Assembly (NCBI RefSeq): GCF_016793705.1
Contig: NZ_JAEULO010000035.1
Coordinates: 1 to 64,000, forward strand
DNA length: 64,000 nt
Reading direction: 5' to 3'
Origin: Tabrizicola sp.
GTDB taxonomy: Bacteria > Pseudomonadota > Alphaproteobacteria > Rhodobacterales > Rhodobacteraceae
In this document: one piece after another, positions 53,443-61,739 of the stretch
Layout: each line of letters starts with the position of its first letter
Position numbering within the stretch: position 1 is the first letter of the stretch
Notes under the pieces: generated by a model
What the model was told of the DNA's origin: nothing
What the model saw: the letters and a program-made list of their open reading frames with translations, nothing else
Database searches by the model: none
Position numbers and translations under genes: made by a program

Positions 53443-54955
53443 GTTGCTGGCGGTCAAGGGCATCACCAAGGCCTATCCGGGAGTGATCGCGAACAGCGAT
53501 GTCTCATTCGCCATCGGCGAGGGCGAGATCCATGCGCTCTTGGGCGAGAACGGGGCGGGCAAGTCGACCATGGTCAAGATGATCTATGGTCTGATCCGGC
53601 CGGATTCCGGGCAGATGACCTTGCGCGGGGCGGCCTATCAGCCGGGCAAGCCGGCGGAGGCGCGGCGGTTGGGCGTGGCGATGGTGTTCCAGCATTTCTC
53701 GCTCTTCGAGGCGCTGAACGTGGCGGAGAACGTGGCGCTGGGGATGGAAAGCCCGCCGCCGATGCGGGAACTGGCGGCACGGATCAGGGCGGTGTCCGAG
53801 GAATACGGCTTGCCGCTGGACCCCTCGCGGATGGTCGGCGACCTGAGCGCGGGGGAGCGGCAGCGGGTGGAGATCATCCGGTGTCTGCTGCAGGACCCGA
53901 AGCTGCTGATCATGGACGAGCCGACCTCGGTGCTGACGCCGCAGGAGGTGGAGATCCTGTTCAAGACGCTGCGGCAACTGTCGAGCGAGGGGACGGCGAT
54001 CCTCTATATCTCGCACAAGCTGGAGGAGATCAGGAGCCTCTGCGACGAGGCGACGATCCTGCGGCGGGGGAAGGTGGTGGCCACCTGCACGCCGCGCGAA
54101 CGGACGGCGCGGGAGATGGCAGAGCTGATGGTCGGCAGCGCGCTGAAGACGCCGGAGCGGCGGGTGGCGGAGAAGGGAGAGGTGGCGCTGGGGGTTTCGG
54201 ACCTGTCGGCAGCTTCGCCCATTCCCTTCGGGACCTCGCTGAAGGGGATCAGCTTTACCGTGGCCAAGGGTGAGGTGCTGGGGATCGCCGGGGTCGCGGG
54301 CAACGGGCAGGACGAGTTGCTGCTGGCCCTGTCGGGGGAGTTGAAGGCGGCGCCGGACAAGGTGCGGATCGCAGGCCATGCGGTCGGCGACCTGGGGCCG
54401 GTGGACCGGCGGAAAGTGGGCTTGGTGGCCGCGCCGGAGGATCGCTACGGCCATGCGGCGGCGCCGGATATGTCGCTGGTGGAGAACGCTTTCCTGACGG
54501 CGGGGGTACGCAAGGGGCTGGTGAAGAACGGCTTTGTCGACTGGGCGGGGACGCGCAGGTTCGCCGAGGAGATCATCGCGGGGTATGACGTGCGGACCCC
54601 CGGTCCGGATGTGGCGGCGCGGGCGCTGTCGGGGGGGAATTTGCAGAAGTTCCTGATGGGGCGCGAGCTGATGCAGGGGGCGTCGGTCATCGTGATCAAC
54701 CAGCCGACCTGGGGGGTGGACGCGGCGGCGGCGGCGCAGATCCGGCAGTCGATCCTGGACCGGGCGGGCGAAGGTGCGGCGGTGGTGGTGATCAGCCAGG
54801 ACCTGGATGAGTTGCTGGAGGTGTCGGACAGCTTTGCCGTCTTGAACGAGGGGCGGCTGACGAAGCCGCGTCCGACCGAGGGGCTGACGATGGACGAGAT
54901 CGGGCTGATGATGGGCGGGGCGCATGGCATGGAGGTCGCGCATCATGTGGCTTGA
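53402..54955 (+). CDS. BMP-type nucleoside/purine ABC transporter ATPase
   Basis: 517 residues with two nucleotide-binding domains, the YufO/NupO type. NBD1 has GENGAGKST, SAGERQRVEIIRCLL and LLIMDEPTS; NBD2 has a degenerate Walker A (GVAGNGQDELL) with LSGGNLQKFLMG. It works with two permeases and the BMP lipoprotein-type binding protein downstream. The location after xdhABC suggests that a purine or nucleoside is imported. GGAG lies 8 bases before the ATG, which is inside xdhC. Confidence 0.92.
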   Translation: MTGTERQGADARPELLAVKGITKAYPGVIANSDVSFAIGEGEIHALLGENGAGKSTMVKMIYGLIRPDSGQMTLRGAAYQPGKPAEARRLGVAMVFQHFSLFEALNVAENVALGMESPPPMRELAARIRAVSEEYGLPLDPSRMVGDLSAGERQRVEIIRCLLQDPKLLIMDEPTSVLTPQEVEILFKTLRQLSSEGTAILYISHKLEEIRSLCDEATILRRGKVVATCTPRERTAREMAELMVGSALKTPERRVAEKGEVALGVSDLSAASPIPFGTSLKGISFTVAKGEVLGIAGVAGNGQDELLLALSGELKAAPDKVRIAGHAVGDLGPVDRRKVGLVAAPEDRYGHAAAPDMSLVENAFLTAGVRKGLVKNGFVDWAGTRRFAEEIIAGYDVRTPGPDVAARALSGGNLQKFLMGRELMQGASVIVINQPTWGVDAAAAAQIRQSILDRAGEGAAVVVISQDLDELLEVSDSFAVLNEGRLTKPRPTEGLTMDEIGLMMGGAHGMEVAHHVA

Positions 54956-54985
54956 GGTGTCTGGCCGGGTGCCCCCCTCCCCCAG

Positions 54986-55009
54986 CCCCTCCCCACGGAG
55001 GGGGAGGGG
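54986..55009. repeat. Hairpin repeat CCCCTCCCC/GGGGAGGGG (copy 2)
   Basis: A 9-bp stem with 6-base loop, close to 5799-5823 (same arms and flank GGGGA-GCGC). With copy B of the other element it fills most of the 174-base gap between ATPase and permease genes, and may lower expression downstream. Confidence 0.65.
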
Positions 55010-55070
55010 AGGCGCGGGTTGCAAGGGTAGTCTGCAGTCCTGCGTCGAAACGCGAGGGGTGATGTCGGAT

Positions 55071-55118
55071 GGGGGGCCAGCCCCCCAGACCCCCCGGAAT
55101 ATTTGTAGACAGAAAATG
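55071..55118 (+). repeat. Palindromic repeat element (copy B, intergenic)
   Basis: GGGGGGCCAGCCCCCCAGAC, CCCCCGGAATATTTGTAGAC and AGAAAATG; the palindromic GGGGGG-CCAG-CCCCCC head is followed by an AT-rich tail just upstream of the permease start at 55130. It is the partner of the copy in xdhB. A related tail (GAGTATTTGAACCAGGAGG) occurs at 58311-58330, before the DAO gene. Confidence 0.85.
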
Positions 55119-55129
55119 GAGGGCTTGTC

Positions 55130-56209
55130 GTGCTGAGGCTTGAAAAGCGCCCGACGCCGAGCCGGTTCTGGCTGTATGCAACGCCCCCGGTGGCGGTGAT
55201 CCTGACGATGATCGCGGGAGGCATCCTGTTTGCCGCGATGGGGAAGAACCCGTTCGAGGTGATCCGCACGATCTTCTGGGACCCGGTCTTCGGCGAGTTC
55301 GCCTTCTACCTGCGCGGGCAGCTTCTGGTGAAGGCGGGGCCGCTGATCCTGATTGCCATCGGCCTTGCGCTGGGGTTCCGGGCGGGAATCTGGAACATCG
55401 GGGCCGAAGGACAGTACATCATGGGGGCGATCTTCGGCGCCTCGGTGGGACTGGCTGTGTTTCCGACGGAAAGCCGCTGGATCTTTCCGCTGATGGTGGT
55501 TGCCGGGGCTTTCGGCGGCTGGCTCTGGGCGATGATCCCGGCGATCCTGAAGACGCGGTTCAACACCAATGAAATCCTTGTCAGCCTGATGCTGGTCTAT
55601 GTGGCCGAGACGATCCTGGCCAAGGCATCGACCGGGTTCCTGAAGAATCCCGAGGGGATGGGCTTTCCGGGCAGCCGGAACTTCTCCAGCTATCCGGCGG
55701 CGCAGAATGCCTTCCTGTACGAACCGCTGGGCCTGCATTGGGGCGGCGTGGCTGCGCTGGTGACGGGAGTGCTGGCCTATATCCTGCTGACCCGGCATCA
55801 GGCGGGGTTCCAGATCCGGCTGGCCGGCCAGGCGCCACGGGCGGCGCGGTTCCACGGGGTTTCGCCGACGCGGCTGGTCGTGCTGTGCATGGGCATCTCG
55901 GGCGCGCTGGCGGGGCTGGCGGGGATGTTCGAGGTGACGGGCCCGGCGGGGCAGATCAGCATCGACTTCAACACCGGCTACGGGTTCACCGCGATCATCG
56001 TGGCCTTCCTGGGGCGGCTGAACCCGCTGGGGATCGTGCTGGCGGGGTTCCTGATGGCCTTGACCTATGTGGGGGGCGAGATGGCCTCGACCAACCTGGG
56101 TCTTCCGGATGCGGCGATCCAGGTGTTCCAGGGGATGCTCCTGTTCTTCCTTCTCGCGGTGGATGTGTTGACGAACTATCGGTTCCGGCTGGCTGTGGGG
56201 GCGCATTGA
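55130..56209 (+). CDS. BMP-type ABC transporter permease 1
   Basis: 359 residues, starting with GTG at 55130. About ten helices; it carries LALGFRAGIWNIGAEGQYIM, the conserved loop of BmpC/NupP-type permeases, and AGLAGMFEVTGPAGQISIDF. It starts 12 bases after the repeat copy B. It pairs with the next gene to form the channel for the nucleoside-type substrate in the inner membrane. Confidence 0.92.
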   Translation: MLRLEKRPTPSRFWLYATPPVAVILTMIAGGILFAAMGKNPFEVIRTIFWDPVFGEFAFYLRGQLLVKAGPLILIAIGLALGFRAGIWNIGAEGQYIMGAIFGASVGLAVFPTESRWIFPLMVVAGAFGGWLWAMIPAILKTRFNTNEILVSLMLVYVAETILAKASTGFLKNPEGMGFPGSRNFSSYPAAQNAFLYEPLGLHWGGVAALVTGVLAYILLTRHQAGFQIRLAGQAPRAARFHGVSPTRLVVLCMGISGALAGLAGMFEVTGPAGQISIDFNTGYGFTAIIVAFLGRLNPLGIVLAGFLMALTYVGGEMASTNLGLPDAAIQVFQGMLLFFLLAVDVLTNYRFRLAVGAH

Positions 56210-56210
56210 G

Positions 56211-57143
56211 ATGGACTTTGGCGGTATCAATCCGGTCATCCTGATCGCAACGCTAATGGCCTCGGCGGTGCCGATCCTGCTGGCGGCGCTGGGCGAGACG
56301 GTGGTGGAACGCTCGGGCGTCCTCAACCTCGGCGTCGAGGGGATGATGATCATCGGCGCGCTTGGCGGCTTCGTGGTGGCGGTGCAGACCGGCAGCCCGG
56401 TGCTGGGGTTCATCGGCGGGGCTGCCGCGGGGGCGGCCTTGAGCCTGATCTTCGCGCTTCTGACGCAGGTCTTCCTGGCAAACCAGGTGGCGACGGGGCT
56501 GGCACTGACGCTGTTCGGGCTGGGGGTCTCCTCTCTGGGCGGGCAGGGCTATAACGGGATCAAGCCGCCGCGGACGGGGCAACTGCTGCCCGACGCGCTG
56601 GCGGACCTGCCGGTCATCGGGCCGATCCTCTTCGGGCACGACTGGGTGGTCTATTTCAGCATCCTGATGACGGCGGTCTTGTGGTGGGTGCTGAAGGCGA
56701 CCCGGATCGGCCTGATCATCCGCGCGGTCGGCGAAAGCCACGAGGCGGCACATGCGCTTGGCTACAAGGTCAACCGTATCCGCCTGATGTGCATCGCCTT
56801 CGGCGGGGCGATGGCGGGAATGGGCGGGGCCTATGTCAGCCTTGCGCGCGTGCCGCAATGGGTGGACGGGATCACCGCGGGGGCGGGCTGGATCGCGCTG
56901 GCCATCGTGGTCTTCGCCAGCTGGAAGCCCTGGCGGGTGCTGATCGGCGCCTACCTTTTCGGCGGGATCACCGTGTTGCAGCTGAACCTGCAGGTCGCGG
57001 GCAGCGGCATTCCGGTGGAGTACTTGTCCATGGCCCCCTATCTGATAACCATTCTTGTGCTGGTCATCATGTCGGCGGGACGCAAGGGCAAGGCCAACGG
57101 GGCTCCGGCCTCGCTCGGCCAGAATTTCCACGCCTCGCGCTGA
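56211..57143 (+). CDS. BMP-type ABC transporter permease 2
   Basis: 310 residues, about eight helices, one base after the stop of permease 1. GETVVERSGVLNLGVEGMMI is the NupQ/BmpD-type permease motif, and VGESHEAAHALGYKVNRIRL the EAA-like loop facing the ATPase. It forms a heterodimer with permease 1. A GC hairpin follows before the binding protein gene. Confidence 0.92.
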   Translation: MDFGGINPVILIATLMASAVPILLAALGETVVERSGVLNLGVEGMMIIGALGGFVVAVQTGSPVLGFIGGAAAGAALSLIFALLTQVFLANQVATGLALTLFGLGVSSLGGQGYNGIKPPRTGQLLPDALADLPVIGPILFGHDWVVYFSILMTAVLWWVLKATRIGLIIRAVGESHEAAHALGYKVNRIRLMCIAFGGAMAGMGGAYVSLARVPQWVDGITAGAGWIALAIVVFASWKPWRVLIGAYLFGGITVLQLNLQVAGSGIPVEYLSMAPYLITILVLVIMSAGRKGKANGAPASLGQNFHASR

Positions 57144-57154
57144 GGCACATAACT

Positions 57155-57176
57155 GCGGGGTCGGCAAAGGCCCCGC
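57155..57176 (+). promoter_or_regulatory. Hairpin between permease 2 and the binding protein
   Basis: A GCGGGG/CCCCGC stem of 6 bp with a 10-base loop in the 52-base gap. Such stems may stabilise the highly expressed binding-protein mRNA; no T-run follows, so it is not a full terminator. Confidence 0.4.
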
Positions 57177-57195
57177 CACCAACGGGAGTAACGAG

Positions 57196-58281
57196 ATGAA
57201 ACGTAGAAATCTGCTGGCAAGCGCGGCGATGGGGCTGATGCTGGCATCGGGCGCCTTCGCGCAGGGCATGGACAAGGTGAAGGCCTGCTTCGTCTATGTC
57301 GGCCCGATCGGCGACGGCGGCTGGACCTTCCAGCACCATCAGGGCGCGATGGCCGTGCAGGAGGAATTCGGCGACAAGGTCGAGATCCAGTATCAGGAGA
57401 GCGTGCCGGAAGGCGCGGACGCCGAGCGCGTGCTGACCCAGATGGCCTTGGGTGGCTGCAACATCATCTTTACCACCTCCTTCGGCTACATGGACGCGAC
57501 CAACGCGGTCGCCGCCAAGTTCCCGGACGTGAAGTTCGAGCATGCGACCGGCTTCAAGCGCGACAGCGCCAACGTCTCGACCTATAACGCCCGCTTCTAT
57601 GAAGGCCGGGCGGTCGAGGGGGTTATCGCGGGCCGGATGACCAAGTCGAACAAGATCGGCTACATCGGGTCCTTCCCGATTCCGGAAGTGGTGATGGGGA
57701 TCAACAGCTATTACCTCGCCGCCAAGAAGGTGAACCCGGATGTGCAGCTGTCGGTGGTCTGGGCCTTCACCTGGTTCGATCCGGCGAAAGAGGCCGACGC
57801 CGCCAAGGCGCTGATCGACCAGGGCGTCGACGTGATCGCGTCGCACACCGATTCCACCGCCGTGCTGGCCGAGGCGGCCAAGACCGACGGCAAGGTGATC
57901 GGCTTCGGCCAGGCGAGCGACATGGCGGAATACAAGGACGGGCCGCGCGTGACCTCGATCATCGACAACTGGGGTCCGTATTACGTGAAGCGCGTGGGCG
58001 CGCTGCTGGACGGCTCCTATGCCCAGCAGGACGCCTGGGAGGGCATCGCGGGGGGCGAAGTGCTGATCGGCGAGATCACCGACAAGGTTCCGGCCGAGGT
58101 GAAGGCCGAGGCCGAGAAGCTGCGCGACGACATCGCGGCGGGCACGGTGCATCCGTTCACCGGCCCGATCAAGAAGCAGGACGGGTCGGACTGGCTGGCT
58201 GAGGGCGCGACAGCCCCGGACGGCGACCTCCTGGGGATGAACTTCTACGTCGAGGGCATAACCGGCGACATTCCCCAGTGA
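57196..58281 (+). CDS. BMP family ABC transporter substrate-binding protein
   Basis: 361 residues from the ATG at 57196, with a signal peptide (MKRRNLLASAAMGLMLASGA) cleaved before QGMDKV. It has ACFVYVGPIGDGGWTFQHHQ and FTTSFGYMDATNAVAAKFPD, and FGQASDMAEYKDGPRVTSII, as in the purine/nucleoside-binding BMP proteins. It lacks a lipobox, so it is a free periplasmic protein. It gives substrate to the two permeases. The location next to xdh suggests purines; the ligand cannot be fixed from sequence. Confidence 0.93.
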   Translation: MKRRNLLASAAMGLMLASGAFAQGMDKVKACFVYVGPIGDGGWTFQHHQGAMAVQEEFGDKVEIQYQESVPEGADAERVLTQMALGGCNIIFTTSFGYMDATNAVAAKFPDVKFEHATGFKRDSANVSTYNARFYEGRAVEGVIAGRMTKSNKIGYIGSFPIPEVVMGINSYYLAAKKVNPDVQLSVVWAFTWFDPAKEADAAKALIDQGVDVIASHTDSTAVLAEAAKTDGKVIGFGQASDMAEYKDGPRVTSIIDNWGPYYVKRVGALLDGSYAQQDAWEGIAGGEVLIGEITDKVPAEVKAEAEKLRDDIAAGTVHPFTGPIKKQDGSDWLAEGATAPDGDLLGMNFYVEGITGDIPQ

Positions 58282-58328
58282 CCGACGGGGGTTTCGGCCT
58301 CCGGCGTCTTTGAGTATTTGAACCAGGA

Positions 58329-58359
58329 GGAAGGGGCATGGGATTCCGTGCCCCTTTCC
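58329..58359 (+). terminator. Hairpin after the BMP operon
   Basis: GGAAGGGGCA with TGCCCCTTTCC (one bulged base) forms a stem at 58329-58359, with further pairs inside. It lies 47 bases past the BMP stop and 17 bases before the DAO start, so it could attenuate read-through between them. Confidence 0.5.
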
Positions 58360-58376
58360 GTATCGGGAGGGACGGT

Positions 58377-59453
58377 ATGGACGCGGATTTTCTGATCATC
58401 GGCGGGGGGATCGCCGGGGTCTCGGCGGCGGCGCGGATGTCGGAGCTGGGCTCGGTCATCCTGCTGGAGGCTGAGGATGCGCTGGCGCATCATGCCTCGG
58501 GCCGGTCGGCGGCGCTGTTCGAGCCGCGCTATGGGGCGCCGGCGGTGGTGGGGCTGTCGATGGCGTCGGAGGCCTATTTCCGCAGCGTTCCGGGGGTGCT
58601 TTCCCCGCGCGGGCTTCTGCTGGTGGGCAAGGTCGAAGGCGCGGAGGCATTCGAGCATGACCTGAAGGCGATGGCCTTCGACCGGATCAGCGTGGACGAG
58701 GCGCGGGGGATCGTGCCGATCCTGAACCCGGAAACGGTGGCGATGGCGGGCTATGCCTCGCACGCCGAGGATGTGGATACCGACCTTCTGGTACAGGGCT
58801 TCGCGCGTGAGGCGAGGGGCCGCGGGGCGAAGATCGTGACGAAGGCGAAGGTCACGGGCGTTGCCAAGGACGGCGCGGGCTGGCGGGTGGAAAGCTCGGC
58901 GGGCAGCTTCACCGCGCGGATGCTGGTGAATGCGGCGGGGGCCTGGGTGGACCAGGTGGCCCTTCTGGCGGGGGTCAGGCCGCTGGGGTTCACCCCCTAT
59001 CGCCGGTCGATGGCACGGATTCCGGCGCCGGGCGGGCATGACGTGAGCCGCTGGCCGATGCTGTTCGGGCCGGGGGAGGACTGGTACGCCAAGCCCGACG
59101 CGGGGGCGCTGATCGTCAGCCCCGCCGAGGAGGACCTGATGGAGCCGCATGACGCCTGGGCCGACGACATGGTGCTGGCCGAGGGTCTGGCGCGGTATGA
59201 GGAAATGGTGACCGAGCCGGTGACGCGGCTGATTTCCAACTGGGCGGGCTTGCGCACCTTTGCGCCGGACCGGGTGCTGGTGATCGGGCCGGACGCGCGG
59301 GAGCCTTCGTTCTTCTGGCTGGCGGGTCAGGGCGGCTATGGCTTCCAGACCAGTGCCGCCGCAAGCCGACTGGCGGCGGATCTGATCGGGGGCCGGGCAC
59401 CGGAACTGGAGGCGGGGCTGGTGACGCAGCTGGCGCCCGGCCGCTTCGGGTGA
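58377..59453 (+). CDS. DAO-family FAD-dependent oxidoreductase
   Basis: 358 residues from the ATG at 58377 (GGGAGG 5 bases upstream). The FAD motif IIGGGIAGVSAAARMSE is at 6-22, followed by a Glu at the end of the second strand (LLEAEDALA), and HHASGRSAALFEPRYG and GLRTFAPDRVLVIGPD are typical of the D-amino-acid/sarcosine oxidase group. An alternative start at 58338 lies in a hairpin and is less likely. It follows the purine transporter and could oxidise an amine or amino acid. Substrate not known. Confidence 0.88.
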   Translation: MDADFLIIGGGIAGVSAAARMSELGSVILLEAEDALAHHASGRSAALFEPRYGAPAVVGLSMASEAYFRSVPGVLSPRGLLLVGKVEGAEAFEHDLKAMAFDRISVDEARGIVPILNPETVAMAGYASHAEDVDTDLLVQGFAREARGRGAKIVTKAKVTGVAKDGAGWRVESSAGSFTARMLVNAAGAWVDQVALLAGVRPLGFTPYRRSMARIPAPGGHDVSRWPMLFGPGEDWYAKPDAGALIVSPAEEDLMEPHDAWADDMVLAEGLARYEEMVTEPVTRLISNWAGLRTFAPDRVLVIGPDAREPSFFWLAGQGGYGFQTSAAASRLAADLIGGRAPELEAGLVTQLAPGRFG

Positions 59454-59463
59454 ACGGGGCGGT

Positions 59464-60474
59464 TCAGCCGGCAGGGCCGAGAAGCGCCGCCTTTTCGCGA
59501 ACATAGTCCAGCCAGAGCCGCGGATCGTGTTCCTGTCTGGCCAACGCCACGCCGGTTCTGGCCTGCTGACGCTGCACGTCATCGCCAAGAACGCGATCGA
59601 GCGCGACCTCGATGGCCTCGGCTGAACCGGGCGGGACCAGCGCGGCCACGCGTCCCGCGCCGGTGTAATCCCTGATGCCGACGCTGTCGGTGACGATGAT
59701 CGGGATGCCGAGCAGCCTGGCGGCGACAAGCGTGATATGGCCACAGGCCGCGCGGGCATCGCGCAGCGGCAGCACCATCGCCTCGGCTCCGGCCAGGAGC
59801 GCCCAGGTCTTCGAGGCGGCCAGGTTGGTGAAGATGCTGACATTCGGCGGCATGTCGACGCCCGCAAGGCTGTAGTCCCGGGCGACCACTGCGGCGGGAA
59901 GCGTCGGCCGCGCCCGCATGGCCGTGGCGAAGGTCGCGTAGTCGCGCGCCTCGCCGCCTACGGCGCAGACATAGGGGCCCTTCCCCGCCATCGGATTTTC
60001 GGGTCCGGGAACGGGCGTCTCCATCGTCCAGGGCAGATACGCCAGCCGGGCGGGGTCGATGCCGAAGGCTTCGGCATAAAGCTCGCGTTCATAGGTGGAG
60101 AAGACGGCGAACTCGGCTATGCCCCGAAATGCCCTGGCAAAGAACTTTCGGCGCGTGTCGTCGCGCAGGGTGGTGAAATTGAAGGCGAAGGCGACCAGCG
60201 GCACGCGGGGCGCCATGACCCGCCGGGTCAGATTCGTGATTGCCGCCGACATCGGCAGATGCGTGAACAGGACCGCATCGGACCTGTGGCGCGCGGCGCG
60301 GCAGGCGCGCGCGGCGGCTTGCACGCGTGCCGCAACCGGATGCCGAACCAGGGCGGCAAGACCGGACGGTTGCTGCGAGGAGAACGACCGGAAGGTCAGG
60401 GCGGGATCGGAGTTCAGATCAGCGAGGAAATTCCAGTCCGGTCCCATCAGGTCGGAGGTGCTGATCACATGCAT
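59464..60474 (-). CDS. Glycosyltransferase, family 1-like
   Basis: 336 residues from the ATG at 60474. The N-terminal half has PLVAFAFNFTTLRDDTRRKF and FGIDPARLAYLPWTME, the C-terminal half a GT-B nucleotide-binding region (FTNLAASKTWALLAGAEAMV, LGIPIIVTDSVGIRDYTGAG, VPPGSAEAIE). It transfers a sugar, probably to a cell-surface polymer, in the cytoplasm or at its membrane. No neighbour gives the pathway. It is divergent from the GH25 gene. Confidence 0.82.
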   Translation of the reverse strand: MHVISTSDLMGPDWNFLADLNSDPALTFRSFSSQQPSGLAALVRHPVAARVQAAARACRAARHRSDAVLFTHLPMSAAITNLTRRVMAPRVPLVAFAFNFTTLRDDTRRKFFARAFRGIAEFAVFSTYERELYAEAFGIDPARLAYLPWTMETPVPGPENPMAGKGPYVCAVGGEARDYATFATAMRARPTLPAAVVARDYSLAGVDMPPNVSIFTNLAASKTWALLAGAEAMVLPLRDARAACGHITLVAARLLGIPIIVTDSVGIRDYTGAGRVAALVPPGSAEAIEVALDRVLGDDVQRQQARTGVALARQEHDPRLWLDYVREKAALLGPAG

Positions 60475-60618
60475 CGGGGCCTCTTCGCAGCGATGGGTCG
60501 CGCGGACGATAGCGCAGCCCCCGCCGGACGGAAAGGCGTCGGCAAATCCTTGAGCATTGCCGCTTGCCGTTCCCAGATCCGGCGTGACAGTCGCCGCAAA
60601 CCGGATCAGCATGGCCAC

Positions 60619-61404
60619 ATGATCCGAACGACCCTTCCTGCCCTGCTTCTGTTCCTGGCCGCCTGCGGCCCCGCCCGTCACGACAGCGCCGCGCCACCGT
60701 CCGAAGTGACCGTGATCACCTCGAACTTCCAGGATGCCGATCCGACCGACTGGCCGGGACGGTCGCCCGACCGCTATCCGGTGCATGGCATCGACCTGTC
60801 GCGGTTCCAGACCAGCGTGGACTGGGGCCAGGCGCGGGCGAACGGGGTCAATTTCGCCTTCATCAAGGCGACCGAGGGCGGCGACCGGGTGGACCCGATG
60901 TTCGAGACGCACTGGCGCGGCGCGGGTCAAGCCGGGGTCATGCGCGGGGCCTACCATTTCTTCTACCACTGCCGCCCGGCAGCGGAGCAGGCGCGCTGGT
61001 TCATCAAGCATGTGCCGAAAACGCCGGGCGCCCTGCCCCCGGTCCTCGACATGGAATGGACGCCGACCAGCCCGACCTGCACCCTCCGCCGTGATGGCGC
61101 GACGATCCGCGAGGAGGCGCGCATCTTCCTAGACATCCTGGAGCGCCATTACGGCCAGCGCCCGATGATCTATACCACCGTCGATTTCTTCCAGGACACC
61201 GAGTTGTGGCGGATGCAGGGCGTGGAGTTCTGGCTGCGGTCCGTCGCCGATCATCCGCATGGGGTCTATGACGGCATCTCCTGGAGCTTCTGGCAATATA
61301 CCTCGACCGGGCTGGTGCCGGGGATCGCGGGGCGGGTCGATATCAACGTCTTCGCCGGGTCGAAACAGGCCTGGGCCGGCTGGCTGGGCAGCCGGATGCA
61401 GTAA
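60619..61404 (+). CDS. GH25 lysozyme-like lipoprotein
   Basis: 261 residues with a lipobox (LFLAAC, Cys at about 16), so attached to a membrane facing the periplasm. The GH25 domain begins HGIDLSRFQTSVDWGQARAN and has VNFAFIKATEGGD, YHFFYHCRP, PVLDMEWTP (catalytic Asp-x-Glu) and WQYTSTG near the end. It probably cleaves peptidoglycan or a similar polymer. It is divergent from the glycosyltransferase gene. Confidence 0.9.
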   Translation: MIRTTLPALLLFLAACGPARHDSAAPPSEVTVITSNFQDADPTDWPGRSPDRYPVHGIDLSRFQTSVDWGQARANGVNFAFIKATEGGDRVDPMFETHWRGAGQAGVMRGAYHFFYHCRPAAEQARWFIKHVPKTPGALPPVLDMEWTPTSPTCTLRRDGATIREEARIFLDILERHYGQRPMIYTTVDFFQDTELWRMQGVEFWLRSVADHPHGVYDGISWSFWQYTSTGLVPGIAGRVDINVFAGSKQAWAGWLGSRMQ

Positions 61405-61513
61405 GGCGATCACGCAGGCGATTAATTCCCGCTTAAATTGTGTGGCGGAAACGGACACGGATTGTCGCCAAATGAGCGCAAACCGAACGCGGCATTTGTC
61501 CTACCATGCCTTA

Positions 61514-61536
61514 GTCCTGCCGCGCTTGAGCAGGAC
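61514..61536 (+). promoter_or_regulatory. Hairpin upstream of the small basic gene
   Basis: GTCCTGC/GCAGGAC, a 7-bp perfect stem with a 9-base loop, in the presumed leader before 61566. It could be a translation-control stem or a terminator of the GH25 gene; the latter lacks a T-run. Confidence 0.4.
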
Positions 61537-61565
61537 AAGAGGGTATGACCGAGAGGACGGCCCCA

Positions 61566-61739
61566 ATGAAAAAGACGATCATGCTGCTGAAGAAGATTGG
61601 CCTTGGCCGCGTCAAGCGGACCGAGGTCGACGAACCCTTTGAAAAGCGCCTTAAGAAGGTCAACCGAACCCTGGTGGTGAACCATCGCGGGCTGGGCGGC
61701 CCGGTGTTCAGAAGCCGACAGTCAGAGACGGAAGCCTGA
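61566..61739 (+). CDS. Small basic protein of unknown function
   Basis: 57 residues from the ATG at 61566 (GAGGAC 8-13 bases before it); a start at 61545 would add MTERTAP. It is rich in Lys and Arg (KKTIMLLKKIGLGRVKRTEV, FEKRLKKVNRTLVVNHRG) and ends FRSRQSETEA. Not recognised; no signal or clear domain. Its last 32 bases overlap the convergent mipZ end. Confidence 0.5.
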   Translation: MKKTIMLLKKIGLGRVKRTEVDEPFEKRLKKVNRTLVVNHRGLGGPVFRSRQSETEA

